A stretch of DNA of 64,000 nt. Source: Micromonospora parva (GTDB lineage Bacteria > Actinomycetota > Actinomycetes > Mycobacteriales > Micromonosporaceae). Of the stretch, positions 8,447-17,149 are shown piece by piece. The stretch covers positions 1-64,000 of the forward strand of contig NZ_JNZS01000015.1 of the NCBI RefSeq assembly GCF_000718515.1, given 5' to 3'. How positions within the stretch are numbered: the first letter of the stretch is position 1; the number at the start of each line of letters is the position of its first letter. A program made the translations under genes and the position numbers. The notes beneath the pieces were generated by a model that was given only the letters and a program-made list of their open reading frames with translations, made no database searches and had not been told where the DNA came from.

Positions 8447-9248
8447 GCCGAGACTCCTTTGATGGGTGACAGGCCCTGCGCCGCGACACGGAGCAGGTGG
8501 ACGCTGATGTCGGGCGCAAGCGCTGCGGCCTTCAGCCGACTGTGCAGGCTCAGATAAGGCTGGACCTCGTCCGGCTCTGTGTAAATCAGATCACTCGTGA
8601 GCGTGTCGGCGGCGACAGCAACGGAGTCCGGCGTGTCGCGGTAGCGGTAGATCGAGTACGCGGACCTGGGCGCGCTGTGGCCCTTGATGGAGGCGCCGAT
8701 CGGCAGCACGCGGACGGTGACGGTTGGGTGTTCTGCGCAGACGGCGACGATGTGCCGGATCTGGTCGGCGACGATGTGCGGGTCGGCGCGTGACGGGCCG
8801 GGTCGCTCCGCAACCGGGCGTTCGCAAACGCTGTCGTCTGGAGGAGGCCAGGCACCAGCGCCAGGGCGTACTCGGTAATGGTTTTGGTACCGCTCTCGAG
8901 ATCGGCGTAGGTGGCTTGCCGGGTGCCCATCCGCTCCGCGTCAGCCATCCACCAACCGTGTGCCCAGCCGTCGGTCGCGGCCTCCATGATGGCGCTGCGC
9001 CGCTTGGCGCCGACGGACAGGTAGTCACAGATCGCGCTGACCAGGTCGATGTCGGGACCGAGGTGCCCATTTTCCAAGGCGCTGAGCTGTTGTCGCGGAA
9101 AGCCGACGGCGCGTGCGAGTGGTTCGGCCGTCATGCCGTGCTCGTTGCGTAGGCGCCTGATCTCGCGTCCAAGCCATCGCCGTCGGACAAGCGGACTGGG
9201 TCTGGTCACCGGCAGCCTCCACGGCGTCGTCTCAAGCCCGTCGACCAT
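8443..9248 (-). pseudogene. XRE-DUF5753 regulator with internal deletion and frameshift
   Basis: The N-terminal part (ATG 9248 down to about 8800) carries the HTH (GMTAEPLARAVGFPRQQLSALENG) and the start of DUF5753 (WWMADAER...ITEYALALVPGLLQTTAFANARL). From about 8795 the family sequence continues in another frame: ADQIRHIVAVCAEHPTVTV, VLPIGASIKGHSAPRSAYSIY, ending LSPIKGVSA at 8443. Only about 20 residues separate NARL from VLPIGA, where full-length members have roughly 80-90. So a segment of about 60 codons was deleted and the frame changed. The unshifted frame would give a 220-aa protein with a nonsense Arg/Thr/Ser-rich tail. The HTH may still be made, but the ligand-sensing domain is destroyed. 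Confidence 0.7.
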
Positions 9249-9639
9249 GCGACTGGCTCGGTGAGCTCAATGTAACCCCGATAAACGGCAGAAGGATCTT
9301 GGCTGTGGCCCTGTGCAGGCACGAATGGCCAGCTCAGAGCACGGTCGGCCCCGAGGTCGGTACACGAGGTCGGACCAGAGGTCGGCATTCCCAGGTGTGC
9401 AGCATTCCGTGATCGTTGATTCGCAATCAGTTATCCGCCGGTCGGCCACAGTCCACTTGGCGGTTGCTCGATCGCCCGAGATCCACCGGGGCAGGTGCCT
9501 GCGACGGCACCACTCGGTCGAGCAGGGTGCAGGGCCCGTCACGTCCCCCCGTACGAGACGGTCCCTGCACCCGCCGGACAGGTACGCGGCTGGGCCGGGG
9601 AGGGTCCGGCCGCGCACCACCAAGTGAGGGGAGATGACG
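9249..9639. other. Intergenic region (391 bp) between divergent transcription units
   Basis: No gene is supported here. It must hold the promoter of the + strand operon starting at 9640 and that of the minus-strand regulator starting at 9248. I see no promoter pair that I would defend. Confidence 0.5.
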
Positions 9640-9897
9640 GTGGCGAAACGATTCAAATGGTTCGTCCCGGCCCAGGACGGTCGGCAGTACCGGCCGTTCG
9701 GCATCGACTGCGAAGGCGCGGCGACGCTGTTCGGTCACCGCGGCGGATGGAACCGAACCGGCGTGGGCGGCCCGAATCAGCCATCAGCTCGTGAGCTCGC
9801 CGCTGAAAACCGCGCCTTCTGGGCCAATTCTGGAGTGCCGGCCATCGATCAGCAGATTGCTCTCGGCTCACACGTCGACGAGGAGTTGGCATCGTGA
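9640..9897 (+). CDS. Small hypothetical protein, first gene of a modification-type operon
   Basis: This 85-aa protein begins MAKRFKWFVPAQDG and is rich in aromatic and polar residues in its first half; no family is recognised. I prefer the GTG at 9640 over the ATG at 9634, because the strong GAGGGGAG (9626-9633) is 6 bases from the GTG but abuts the ATG. The stop overlaps the next start (GTGA at 9894), so it is translationally coupled. As the first gene of an operon ending in a PIMT-like methyltransferase, it could be a substrate or a carrier. It lacks an obvious leader/core organisation with Ser/Thr/Cys, so that is only a possibility. Confidence 0.65.
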   Translation: MAKRFKWFVPAQDGRQYRPFGIDCEGAATLFGHRGGWNRTGVGGPNQPSARELAAENRAFWANSGVPAIDQQIALGSHVDEELAS

Positions 9898-10169
9898 GCG
9901 TCCCCCATGCTGTGCCCGCCATCGAGCCCGGGACGCTCTTGAGGCTCGGCCCCGACGATTGGTCTCTCGGGCGGGACCTGACGCCTGGCACGCACGTCGA
10001 CGTTGTCGTCGCCTGGCTTCGCACCGACCTCGCGCACCTCAGCGACGAGTGGATGTGGGTGCGTGGCCATCGACCCCAGTGCGACTACCCGCAGGTTGAT
10101 CTGCACCCGGCCTGTATGGAGCTACGTGTCAGCGTCGCCGCGCTACGGCGGATTGCGCAGACGCCGTGA
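9894..10169 (+). CDS. Small hypothetical protein
   Basis: This 91-aa protein (MSVPHAVPAIEPGTLLRLG...) has an acidic, Trp-containing middle part (DDWSLGRDLTPG, DEWMWVRGH) and one Cys in GHRPQCDYPQ. No domain is recognised. It overlaps both neighbours by GTGA-type junctions, which strongly supports it as a real gene in this operon. Confidence 0.65.
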   Translation: MSVPHAVPAIEPGTLLRLGPDDWSLGRDLTPGTHVDVVVAWLRTDLAHLSDEWMWVRGHRPQCDYPQVDLHPACMELRVSVAALRRIAQTP

Positions 10170-10399
10170 CCGGCACCGACGAAAGCGCCCGCCCCGTCGA
10201 CCGTTTCGAGTCGGCCCGTCTGACGGTGCTCCAGCACGTGGATGACGGCACCTGCTTCCACTGCAGCGACAGCGAATGCCCGCAGCACGCCTGGGCGATG
10301 GAGGAGCTCACTCACCACGACGGCGGCCGGCGCCTCCTCTGCCAACTCGGGGTCCTGCCCGCCGCCGATAGCTCAGCTCTGAGAGGCGAGCCGCGGTGA
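10166..10399 (+). CDS. Small Cys/His-rich hypothetical protein
   Basis: This 77-aa protein has a CFHCSDSECPQH cluster at about residues 32-43. Three Cys and a His in this spacing could bind zinc. The rest is helical and acidic. The start (GTG 10166) overlaps the upstream stop and the stop overlaps the next start at 10396. Its function is unknown. The cluster suggests a small regulator or adaptor rather than an enzyme. Confidence 0.6.
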   Translation: MTGTDESARPVDRFESARLTVLQHVDDGTCFHCSDSECPQHAWAMEELTHHDGGRRLLCQLGVLPAADSSALRGEPR

Positions 10400-11133
10400 A
10401 CAGACCACCTGACGCAGCCGATGAGCAGGCCATGCCCGCCCACAATGAGCCGGCACCGCCGCGTCGGCCGGTAAGAGCCATCGGTACCGCTGCCGCAGTC
10501 AGCCCTCGCATCGCCGACGAATTCTTCTACATGGCGCACGACGACCAGACTGGCCGGCCCCGCCTCTTCGATACGGCACTGGCCTCGGGCCTCGCTGCCG
10601 CGCTGCTGGTCGAGCTGTACTACGAACGCCGCATCACGTTCGAGCACGGGAAGGTCGAAGTCCTCCAGCGGCTCCCGCCGAAGGACTGGCTGCAACACCT
10701 CGTCCTCGACCAGTTGATCGCACAGCCACAGCACACCGACACCCGAACCTGGCTGGCGTTCCTGGCCACCACCGCGTACGAGCAGGTCGCCACACGCATG
10801 TGGCAGGTCGGGCTCCTTCAGCAGCAGCAGATCGGCCTGCTCTGGCGGCAGCGCACCGTCTGGGTCCCGACAGACATCAACACTGCCGCCTGGTCGTGGG
10901 CCCGACTGTCTCAGCAGGTACGCAACTACCGCCAGCTCGACCACTTCGACATCGCACTGGCCGGCCTGACGCTGCACACCCAGCTGGACACAGCCCTGCT
11001 CGACGGCGCGCCATACAGCGCTCAGGCGCACCTACGCCAACTGGTCAACCAGTCCTGGCTGCCGCTTCGCGACCTCCTCGCCGACCTCAGCAGCGTCATC
11101 GGCGCCGGCGTTCTCAGCCACCGCACCTCCTGA
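10396..11133 (+). CDS. GPP34-family phosphoprotein
   Basis: This 245-aa protein matches the bacterial GPP34 (Golgi phosphoprotein 3-like) family: FYMAHDDQTGRPRLFDTALASGLAAALLVEL near residues 44-74, then ITFEHGKVEVL and the helical AYEQVATRMWQVGLL. Eukaryotic GPP34 binds phosphatidylinositol-4-phosphate. The bacterial members are frequent in actinomycetes and their role is unknown. It sits fourth in a coupled operon, 36 bp before an amino-acid-type permease. Confidence 0.8.
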   Translation: MNRPPDAADEQAMPAHNEPAPPRRPVRAIGTAAAVSPRIADEFFYMAHDDQTGRPRLFDTALASGLAAALLVELYYERRITFEHGKVEVLQRLPPKDWLQHLVLDQLIAQPQHTDTRTWLAFLATTAYEQVATRMWQVGLLQQQQIGLLWRQRTVWVPTDINTAAWSWARLSQQVRNYRQLDHFDIALAGLTLHTQLDTALLDGAPYSAQAHLRQLVNQSWLPLRDLLADLSSVIGAGVLSHRTS

Positions 11134-11169
11134 CGTGCGTTCACACACCACCCAGACGAAAGAGAAGCC

Positions 11170-12663
11170 ATGCCCCGCTCGAAACCTGACACGGTCACAG
11201 CCGTCCTGGCCCGCGGCCGACTCGGGATCCCCTCCGTGGTCTTCTTCGTAATCGCTGCAGCCGCGCCACTCACCGTCATCGCCGGCGGAGCAACCACCGG
11301 GTACGCCGTTACCGGTGTGACAGGCATACCCGTGTCGTACCTGGTCGTCGCCGCCGTACTCGCCATGTTCGCAGTCGGCTACGTGGCCATGTCCCGGCGG
11401 ATCGTCAACGCCGGTGCCTTCTACACCTACGTCACCCACGGACTCGGCCGCCCAGCCGGTGTCGCCGCAGCCATGGTCGCGCTACTGGCCTACAACGCCA
11501 TGCAGATCGGTCTGTACGGCGGGTTCGGCGCGGTCCTCGCCCAGTTCCTACAGAGCCGGTACGGCTGGGACATCACCTGGTGGCTGTGTGCGTTGATCGC
11601 CTGGGCCGTCGTCGCGGTGCTCGGTCTCCTACGCATCGACCTGAACGGCAAGGTCCTGGCGGTAATGCTCGTCGCCGAGTGCGCCGTCGCCCTCGTCTTC
11701 GATGCGGTAATGCTCGGCCATCCTGCCAGCGGGACGGTCGCTTTCGACACCCTCGCCCCGGCGCACATCTTCGCCGCCGGAATTGGTGCGGCACTGGTCA
11801 CCGCGATCACGGGTTTCGTCGGCTTCGAGGGCACCGTCGTCTTCAGCGAGGAGACCAAGGACCCTCGACGGACCGTACCGCGTGCCACCTACATCGCCGT
11901 GGTGCTCACCGGCCTGCTCTACGGCCTGTCGGCGTGGGCCATGTCCGTAGCCACCGGCCCCGACAAGATCGTGGACGCTGCCCGGGCCGACGGGACCGAC
12001 CTGATCTTCAACCTCGTCTCACCGCACCTCGGCACGAGCGTCGTCACGATCGGCCGGATCCTCTTCATCACCAGTCTGTTCGCCGCGCTCCTGTCGTTTC
12101 ATCACACCGTGGCCAGGTACCTGTTCGCCCTCGGGCGTGAGCGGGTTCTCCCTGCCGCACTGGGTCGGACCAGCCGCCGCACCGGCGCGCCGAAGATCGG
12201 CTCCATCATCCAGAGCCTCATCGCGGTGGTCGTACTCGTCGGCTACGCGGCGGCGAACGCTGACCCGATCGTCCACCTGTTCTTCTGGGTCACCGTGACC
12301 GGTGGTCTCGGCGTCCTGGCCCTGATGACCGTGACCTCTGCCGCGGTGGTCAGCTTCTTCGCCCGCATCAGGCATGGCGAGGGGCCTTGGCGGGCCGTCG
12401 GCGCACCGCTGATCGCCACGATCGCGCTGACCGCGATCCTCGTCGTCACCCTGCAGGAGTTCGACACCCTCCTGGGTGTTCACCCACACTCGCCGCTGCG
12501 CTGGCTCTTGCCGGCCGCGTACGCCATCGTCGCCCTCATCGGCGCGACCTGGGCGCTGATCCTCCGCGCGGCCAAACCAGACGTCTACAGCGCCATCGGC
12601 CTCGGCCCGGAGAGCGCTACCGCGTCCCTTCGCAATCCCACCATCGTCCGCCAACCGGCCTGA
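11170..12663 (+). CDS. APC-superfamily amino acid/amine permease
   Basis: This 497-aa inner-membrane transporter has about 12 hydrophobic helices. The first (VVFFVIAAAAPLTVIAGG) carries the conserved APC N-terminal signature, followed by YAVTGVTGIPVSYLVVAAVL. A cytoplasmic loop holds FSEETKDPRRTVPRATY, a typical APC loop-5/6 motif (E-E-T-x-x-P-x-x-x-x-P-R-A). An AGAG-type Shine-Dalgarno precedes the ATG. It probably imports an amino acid or a related amine, or exports an acetylated product made by the two acetyltransferases that follow; the substrate cannot be told from sequence. Confidence 0.88.
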   Translation: MPRSKPDTVTAVLARGRLGIPSVVFFVIAAAAPLTVIAGGATTGYAVTGVTGIPVSYLVVAAVLAMFAVGYVAMSRRIVNAGAFYTYVTHGLGRPAGVAAAMVALLAYNAMQIGLYGGFGAVLAQFLQSRYGWDITWWLCALIAWAVVAVLGLLRIDLNGKVLAVMLVAECAVALVFDAVMLGHPASGTVAFDTLAPAHIFAAGIGAALVTAITGFVGFEGTVVFSEETKDPRRTVPRATYIAVVLTGLLYGLSAWAMSVATGPDKIVDAARADGTDLIFNLVSPHLGTSVVTIGRILFITSLFAALLSFHHTVARYLFALGRERVLPAALGRTSRRTGAPKIGSIIQSLIAVVVLVGYAAANADPIVHLFFWVTVTGGLGVLALMTVTSAAVVSFFARIRHGEGPWRAVGAPLIATIALTAILVVTLQEFDTLLGVHPHSPLRWLLPAAYAIVALIGATWALILRAAKPDVYSAIGLGPESATASLRNPTIVRQPA

Positions 12664-12681
12664 CCCCTGCCAGGAGCTTCA

Positions 12682-13344
12682 ATGACCGACATCAGCACCG
12701 GCGTGACGGTGCGCCAGGCAACCCGAGGCGACACGGAAGGCTTGATCTCAGTTCTCGCCAAGGCGTTCTTCGACGGGCCCGTCGCCGACTGGCTGGTCCC
12801 CGACCCCACCGACCGCCGGACCGTCTACCAGCGGTACTTCGAGCTGGCCCTGAACCACGGCCTCGACAAAGGCCACGTCGACACCACGGCAGACCTGTCC
12901 GCCGTCGCGATCTGGTACCCGCGCACCGATCCCGAGCCGAAGAGCGCACTGGAGTATTCAGCGGCGATGGAAGCGGCCACCGGGGTGTACGCGCCGAAAT
13001 TTACCCTTCTCGACGCCATGTTCGAGGCGTTCCACCCAAGCGAGCCACACCACTACCTCGCCTACGTCGCCGTCAACCCCGAGCAGCAGAACCGCGGAAT
13101 CGGCGCCGCGTTGCTGAGCCACCACCACCGCCAACTCGACGCGCTCGGCATGCCCGCCTACCTGGAGGCCAGCAACCTCCGCAACCGCGAGCTGTACGTA
13201 AGACTTGGGTACCGGGCGGGGCCGCCGATGATCCTTCCTACCACCGGGCCGACGATCTGGCGGATGTGGCGCGGGCAACCCAATGCCGCCCGGCCTGCGG
13301 GCTTCCCCGAGAGCGGATTGCTCCCACGCCGGAGTGCCAGGTGA
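12682..13344 (+). CDS. GNAT-family N-acetyltransferase
   Basis: This 220-aa protein has the GNAT fold: an N-terminal VRQATRGDTEGLISVLAKAFFDGPVADWL segment, then the acetyl-CoA-binding motif A VAVNPEQQNRGIGAALLSHHH near residues 128-148 (Q/R-x-x-G-x-G/A), and the C-terminal LEASNLRNRELYVRLGYRAG. It starts 18 bp after the permease and its stop overlaps the next gene by GTGA. It is a paralogue of the following gene (shared F...DPVA/GPVADWLVPDPT motif). Confidence 0.88.
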   Translation: MTDISTGVTVRQATRGDTEGLISVLAKAFFDGPVADWLVPDPTDRRTVYQRYFELALNHGLDKGHVDTTADLSAVAIWYPRTDPEPKSALEYSAAMEAATGVYAPKFTLLDAMFEAFHPSEPHHYLAYVAVNPEQQNRGIGAALLSHHHRQLDALGMPAYLEASNLRNRELYVRLGYRAGPPMILPTTGPTIWRMWRGQPNAARPAGFPESGLLPRRSAR

Positions 13345-13976
13345 CCCCTACGGTGTCGACCCTGCTCGCACGACCCGCTCAGCCCAGCGATGTGGCGGCG
13401 ATAGCCGCTCTGCTGACCCGAGGTCTCGCCCAGGACCCGGTGGCTGAGTGGCTTGTGCCCGACCCAACCGAGCGGCAAGCCGTCTTCCAGGGACTCCTGG
13501 CGATGGAGGTCGACCACGCTGTCGAGTGGGGCGATGTTGACGTGTTACCAGACATGAGCGGCGTCGCGGTGTGGCGCCGGCACCCGACCGACGACGCGCC
13601 CGCCTTGTCGGATCATCACCTAGGTACCTTCACGAGGGGAGGCATGCCTCGGTTCCGGCAGCTCAGCGCCCTGTTGAACAGCTATCGGTCCGACGCGCCC
13701 CATCACTGGTTGGCATGGCTCTACGTGCCGCACGACCGCCGCGGGCAGGGCGTTGGCACCGGACTGCTCGCCCGGCATCACCAGGTTGTCGACCAACGCG
13801 GGTTGCCAGTGGACGTAGTGGTGACGAACGAGCGCGCCCGGGATTTCCTGACCGCCCACGGCTACGTCGCCGGGCTGCCGCTGTACCTACCCAGCGGGCC
13901 ACGACTCTGGCCACTGCACCGGTCCGGTCTGAACAGCGCGCGGTCCGACCACGCCAGCCGGATTAAGAAGGCGTGA
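13341..13976 (+). CDS. GNAT-family N-acetyltransferase (second copy)
   Basis: This 211-aa protein is read from GTG 13341, which overlaps the previous stop. The frame is open much further upstream, but that part has no coding character. The GNAT motif A is VPHDRRGQGVGTGLLARHHQ, near residue 129. ARPAQPSDVAAIAALLTRGLAQDPVAEWLVPDPTERQ aligns with the preceding protein, so the two genes arose by duplication. They may form a heterodimer or acetylate related substrates. Confidence 0.87.
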   Translation: MTPTVSTLLARPAQPSDVAAIAALLTRGLAQDPVAEWLVPDPTERQAVFQGLLAMEVDHAVEWGDVDVLPDMSGVAVWRRHPTDDAPALSDHHLGTFTRGGMPRFRQLSALLNSYRSDAPHHWLAWLYVPHDRRGQGVGTGLLARHHQVVDQRGLPVDVVVTNERARDFLTAHGYVAGLPLYLPSGPRLWPLHRSGLNSARSDHASRIKKA

Positions 13977-15145
13977 TCTGCGTGGCCGGAGACATCATCC
14001 GCACATCCACCGTCGAGGTTGCGATGCGCCGAACCCCGCGCCACCTGTTCCTCCCTGGCGTGGGGCACGCTTGCGCCGATGAGGCCGTCTTTACCAAGAC
14101 CGACGCCCACGGAACCTCGATCAGCGCGGCCTCACAGCCGCGGATCGTGGCCATGATGCTCGAACAGCTCGCCGTACGCCCCGGCCAGCGAGTCATGGAA
14201 GTCGGGGCCGGCACCGGCTACAACGCTGCCCTCCTCGCAGCCATCGTCGGTGACGCCGGACGTGTGGTCACGATCGACGTCGACGAGGACCTCGTCGAGA
14301 AGGCGCGCAAACACCTCGCAGCAGCGGACGTCACCAACGTCGACGTGGTGCACGGCGACGGGGCACTCGGCTACGCCAAGGGCGCCCCCTACGACCGAAT
14401 CATCGCGAGCGTCGGTGCTTACGAGACGCCGACGGCTTGGCTGGAGCAGCTAACCCCGGGCGGACGGCTCGTCGTGCCGCTACGCCTACGCGGCGCGGCA
14501 TCGCGTTCGATCATCTTTGAGAGGTCCGACGGCGGCTGGCGTGACCAGGGCAGTGAGCTGGCCGTGTTCACGCCGCTGCGCGGCATCGGCGACGACGCCC
14601 GCCGACTCGTCTCCCTTACCCCAGAGCAGGACGTGATCCTGCAGATGCACAACGATCAGGACGTTGATGCCGCGGCACTCGCCGGCGTACTCGAAACCGA
14701 GCGTCGCAAGATCTGGACCGACGTGTTCTTCCCGCCGATGGTGCCGTACGAGTGGATGGACCTTTGGCTGGCCTGCCGCCTCGACAACGCCATCATGCGG
14801 ATGAACGTGCAGCCCACGGCCGTGGAACGCGGTGTCGTCACGCCGATGTTCGGGTGGGGCGCGATGGCGACCACTCGCGGCGCGGACCTCGCCTACCTCA
14901 CGACCAGGCCGACGCCGGCCAGACCCGACGGCAGCAGACTGTACGAGGTGGGCGTCATCGGCCACGGGCCCTCCGGATGGGACCTCGCACACCACGTCAA
15001 TGAGGAGATCCGCACCTGGAGTGCCACCTACCGCTCACGCACGGTCCGCTTCGAGATTCCTGATGCTCCCGTTGAAGCGGATCCCTCGGTCGGACGCTTC
15101 GTCCTCGCGCGCCGGCACCACCCCATCGCCGTCACCTGGCAATGA
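13973..15145 (+). CDS. PIMT-like SAM-dependent methyltransferase with C-terminal extension (possible FxLD/RiPP type)
   Basis: This 390-aa protein has an N-terminal protein-L-isoaspartate O-methyltransferase domain: RRTPRHLFLPG, SQPRIVAMMLEQL, then the SAM-binding MEVGAGTGYNAALLA near residues 65-79 and PYDRIIASVGA. The C-terminal 170 residues (WMDLWLACRLDNAIMRM, GHGPSGWDLAHHVNEEIRTW) are not in ordinary Pcm repair enzymes. They resemble the extension in PIMT homologues tied to lanthipeptides and other RiPPs (FxLD system, OlvSA type), recalled not searched. GTG 13973 overlaps the previous stop. As the last gene of the operon it may methylate Asp in a peptide or in a small partner protein. No classical FxLD precursor or lanthipeptide synthetase is visible nearby. 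Confidence 0.8.
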   Translation: MICVAGDIIRTSTVEVAMRRTPRHLFLPGVGHACADEAVFTKTDAHGTSISAASQPRIVAMMLEQLAVRPGQRVMEVGAGTGYNAALLAAIVGDAGRVVTIDVDEDLVEKARKHLAAADVTNVDVVHGDGALGYAKGAPYDRIIASVGAYETPTAWLEQLTPGGRLVVPLRLRGAASRSIIFERSDGGWRDQGSELAVFTPLRGIGDDARRLVSLTPEQDVILQMHNDQDVDAAALAGVLETERRKIWTDVFFPPMVPYEWMDLWLACRLDNAIMRMNVQPTAVERGVVTPMFGWGAMATTRGADLAYLTTRPTPARPDGSRLYEVGVIGHGPSGWDLAHHVNEEIRTWSATYRSRTVRFEIPDAPVEADPSVGRFVLARRHHPIAVTWQ

Positions 15146-15580
15146 GCCAGACGCAGAGAGTTCGTCCCCGTGCCGCTCCCCACTCATCGCGCGAACGCGG
15201 CCCAACCAGGCCCTTGGTAACCCCGCTTGGCGACCTGAGTGCACTGGGCAACCACACCAGGCAAGAGAACGATCGCGACATCGAAACCGGCTGTAGTCAG
15301 GCTGCTCTCACCGCATGACGGTTGGACTTCGAGCGCAGCGGTGGCGGGCTAATGAAGGATCCAACCTGCAGCTGGAGCAGGTGGGTAATTAACGACTCTT
15401 CTACGCTAATCATGCCATTTTGTCCTTGACTCGATAGCCACATCCACCCGCTCGACCTGCATAGCCAATCTCTTGCAAACGTAGCGGGCGGTACCGCTCA
15501 AGGCGGCAGCAGTCATACAATGGACGAGGCGGCACCGTACGAGCGATGCCACCAAACGTCCAAGACGAGGGGTAAGAGCG
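15146..15580. other. Intergenic region (435 bp) before the AAA-HEPN operon
   Basis: No supported gene. The GC content drops toward 15400, and a TACAAT hexamer at 15516-15521, about 60 bases before the TTG start, could be a -10 element, but no convincing -35 accompanies it. Confidence 0.4.
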
Positions 15581-17149
15581 TTGCCAAGAGTGGGAAGTAG
15601 CTGGAATGCCGGCGCCGTTAAGCCACCCTCGAGCGACACTCTACAAAGGCACATTACGGCACTCGAAGCCGATTTCCCCGTTGTTGAGGATCATCGGGCT
15701 GCCCTATCTGAGCTGGGCTCCCAGATGGTTCACGCGCAGCGATGCGAGCAGAAAGGCTTGCATCGCTGTCGTCTCGCCTTGGTACGTTTCAGTGGGGCCG
15801 TAGAGGCCGCATTCGGCCTGACGCGCGAGGTGATGTTCTTCTACAGCCCATATCCCGACCTGCAAATCAGAGAGTTTGAAGCGGCCAAGAATGCGATTAA
15901 GATCCTCCGTCGAGCTGTCACGCCGGATGTAATTTTCGTCTGGTCGCCTGATCCGCGATCACGCCAGAAGCTGGACGATTGGTCACAAGGCGGCGGCCTG
16001 CTGGCAATTCCACTCGCCTCGATCCAGAGCAATGACCCAGTGGCGCTAATTTCTCTTCTCCGCGACTATATTTACGCCCGGGATTTATTCTACGAGTCAA
16101 CTCCGGTTCGAGGCGATCGGTTCTTTGGACGTCGACAGATTCTTCAAAGCCTACGCGACGACGTGCAGAGCCAGCGTGTAGCCGGCCTATTTGGCCTCCG
16201 AAAGGCGGGGAAGACAAGCGTTCTTTCTCAACTCTCCGAGGTCATCTCATCACCTACACGTGTGGTCATCTTGCGTGACTTGGAAAGCTTGCCGTCACCG
16301 CCGATAGACCCGATTCCAAGCCTTCTGAAAGATCTTGTCGCAGACATCAAAGACAGATTCATCGCAGAGCCGCACCTTGAATCGGAGCTTCAGCAGCTCG
16401 CAAACTCCACAGATATTTCTGATTTTAGACGAGCGATGCAATCAGTGTTACGCGCTCTGGCTGCCCGTGAGGTGAGCATCGTGCTGATGCTTGACGAGAT
16501 CGAGTATCTAACACCTTCCGACCGCATCGACATTCACGAAGGCGACATGACCTCCGTGGCCCAGTTCCTCGGAGCGCTTCGGAGTCTAGTTCAGGAGAAT
16601 CCTAACTTCACGTTCCTGCTGTCTGGATTGACGAGTGCAATTACTGAGGGCGGCCGACTGTATGGTCGCCCAAACCCCTTGTTCTCTTGGTCGAAATCCC
16701 ATTTCCTTACACCGTTCGACAGGAGCGAGGCTGACGAACTGGCAACATCAATTAGTAGCAGAATGGGCATTGATGTCGAGGAAGGGGCCCTGGAGGCGTT
16801 ATATGAAGCTACAGGCGGGCACGCATTCCTCTACCGAAGTCTAGCCTCTGCTGTCGTCCAAAGCCTTCCCGTTGACGTATTTCAGAGACATGTAACCCGC
16901 GCCGACGTACTTCGGACTGTTACACAGTGGAAACGCTCCGTGTCCGGGAACATCGAAGAGATGCTGAATCATGTACGGCGCTACTACCCGAATGAGAGCG
17001 TCCTTCTTGAGGTCCTGACGCAAGAACCGGCATCATTCACCGAGTTAGCAAACGAGTATCCGGCGGCTTTGCAGCATCTTCTCAGCCTCGGGCTCGTGCG
17101 AGCAGATGGACATGACTATGAAGCAACAACCATTCTGAGTCTCCTATGA
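15581..17149 (+). CDS. AAA-type STAND ATPase, first gene of a two-gene HEPN system
   Basis: This 522-aa protein has an N-terminal domain of about 170 residues with alternating strands and helices (LALVRFSGAV, VIFVWSPDP) of unknown type. A P-loop follows with Walker A GLRKAGKTS at residues 205-213 and Walker B IVLMLDEIEYL around D305/E306, then the sensor-like FTFLLSGLTSAI. The C-terminal third is helical, with winged-helix character (VLLEVLTQEPASFTELANEYPAALQHLLSLGLV). The TTG start has GAGGGG 8 bases upstream. Its stop overlaps the ATG of the HEPN gene (ATGATG), so the two products should be made together. By analogy with ATPase-HEPN pairs it probably senses a trigger and controls the nuclease. 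Confidence 0.75.
   Translation: MPRVGSSWNAGAVKPPSSDTLQRHITALEADFPVVEDHRAALSELGSQMVHAQRCEQKGLHRCRLALVRFSGAVEAAFGLTREVMFFYSPYPDLQIREFEAAKNAIKILRRAVTPDVIFVWSPDPRSRQKLDDWSQGGGLLAIPLASIQSNDPVALISLLRDYIYARDLFYESTPVRGDRFFGRRQILQSLRDDVQSQRVAGLFGLRKAGKTSVLSQLSEVISSPTRVVILRDLESLPSPPIDPIPSLLKDLVADIKDRFIAEPHLESELQQLANSTDISDFRRAMQSVLRALAAREVSIVLMLDEIEYLTPSDRIDIHEGDMTSVAQFLGALRSLVQENPNFTFLLSGLTSAITEGGRLYGRPNPLFSWSKSHFLTPFDRSEADELATSISSRMGIDVEEGALEALYEATGGHAFLYRSLASAVVQSLPVDVFQRHVTRADVLRTVTQWKRSVSGNIEEMLNHVRRYYPNESVLLEVLTQEPASFTELANEYPAALQHLLSLGLVRADGHDYEATTILSLL

Noticed and set aside
12387-13340. Upstream extension of the second GNAT gene
   Set aside because: The frame is open by chance through the permease and first GNAT genes; the GTG at 13341 with stop overlap and the start of the GNAT fold define the real start.
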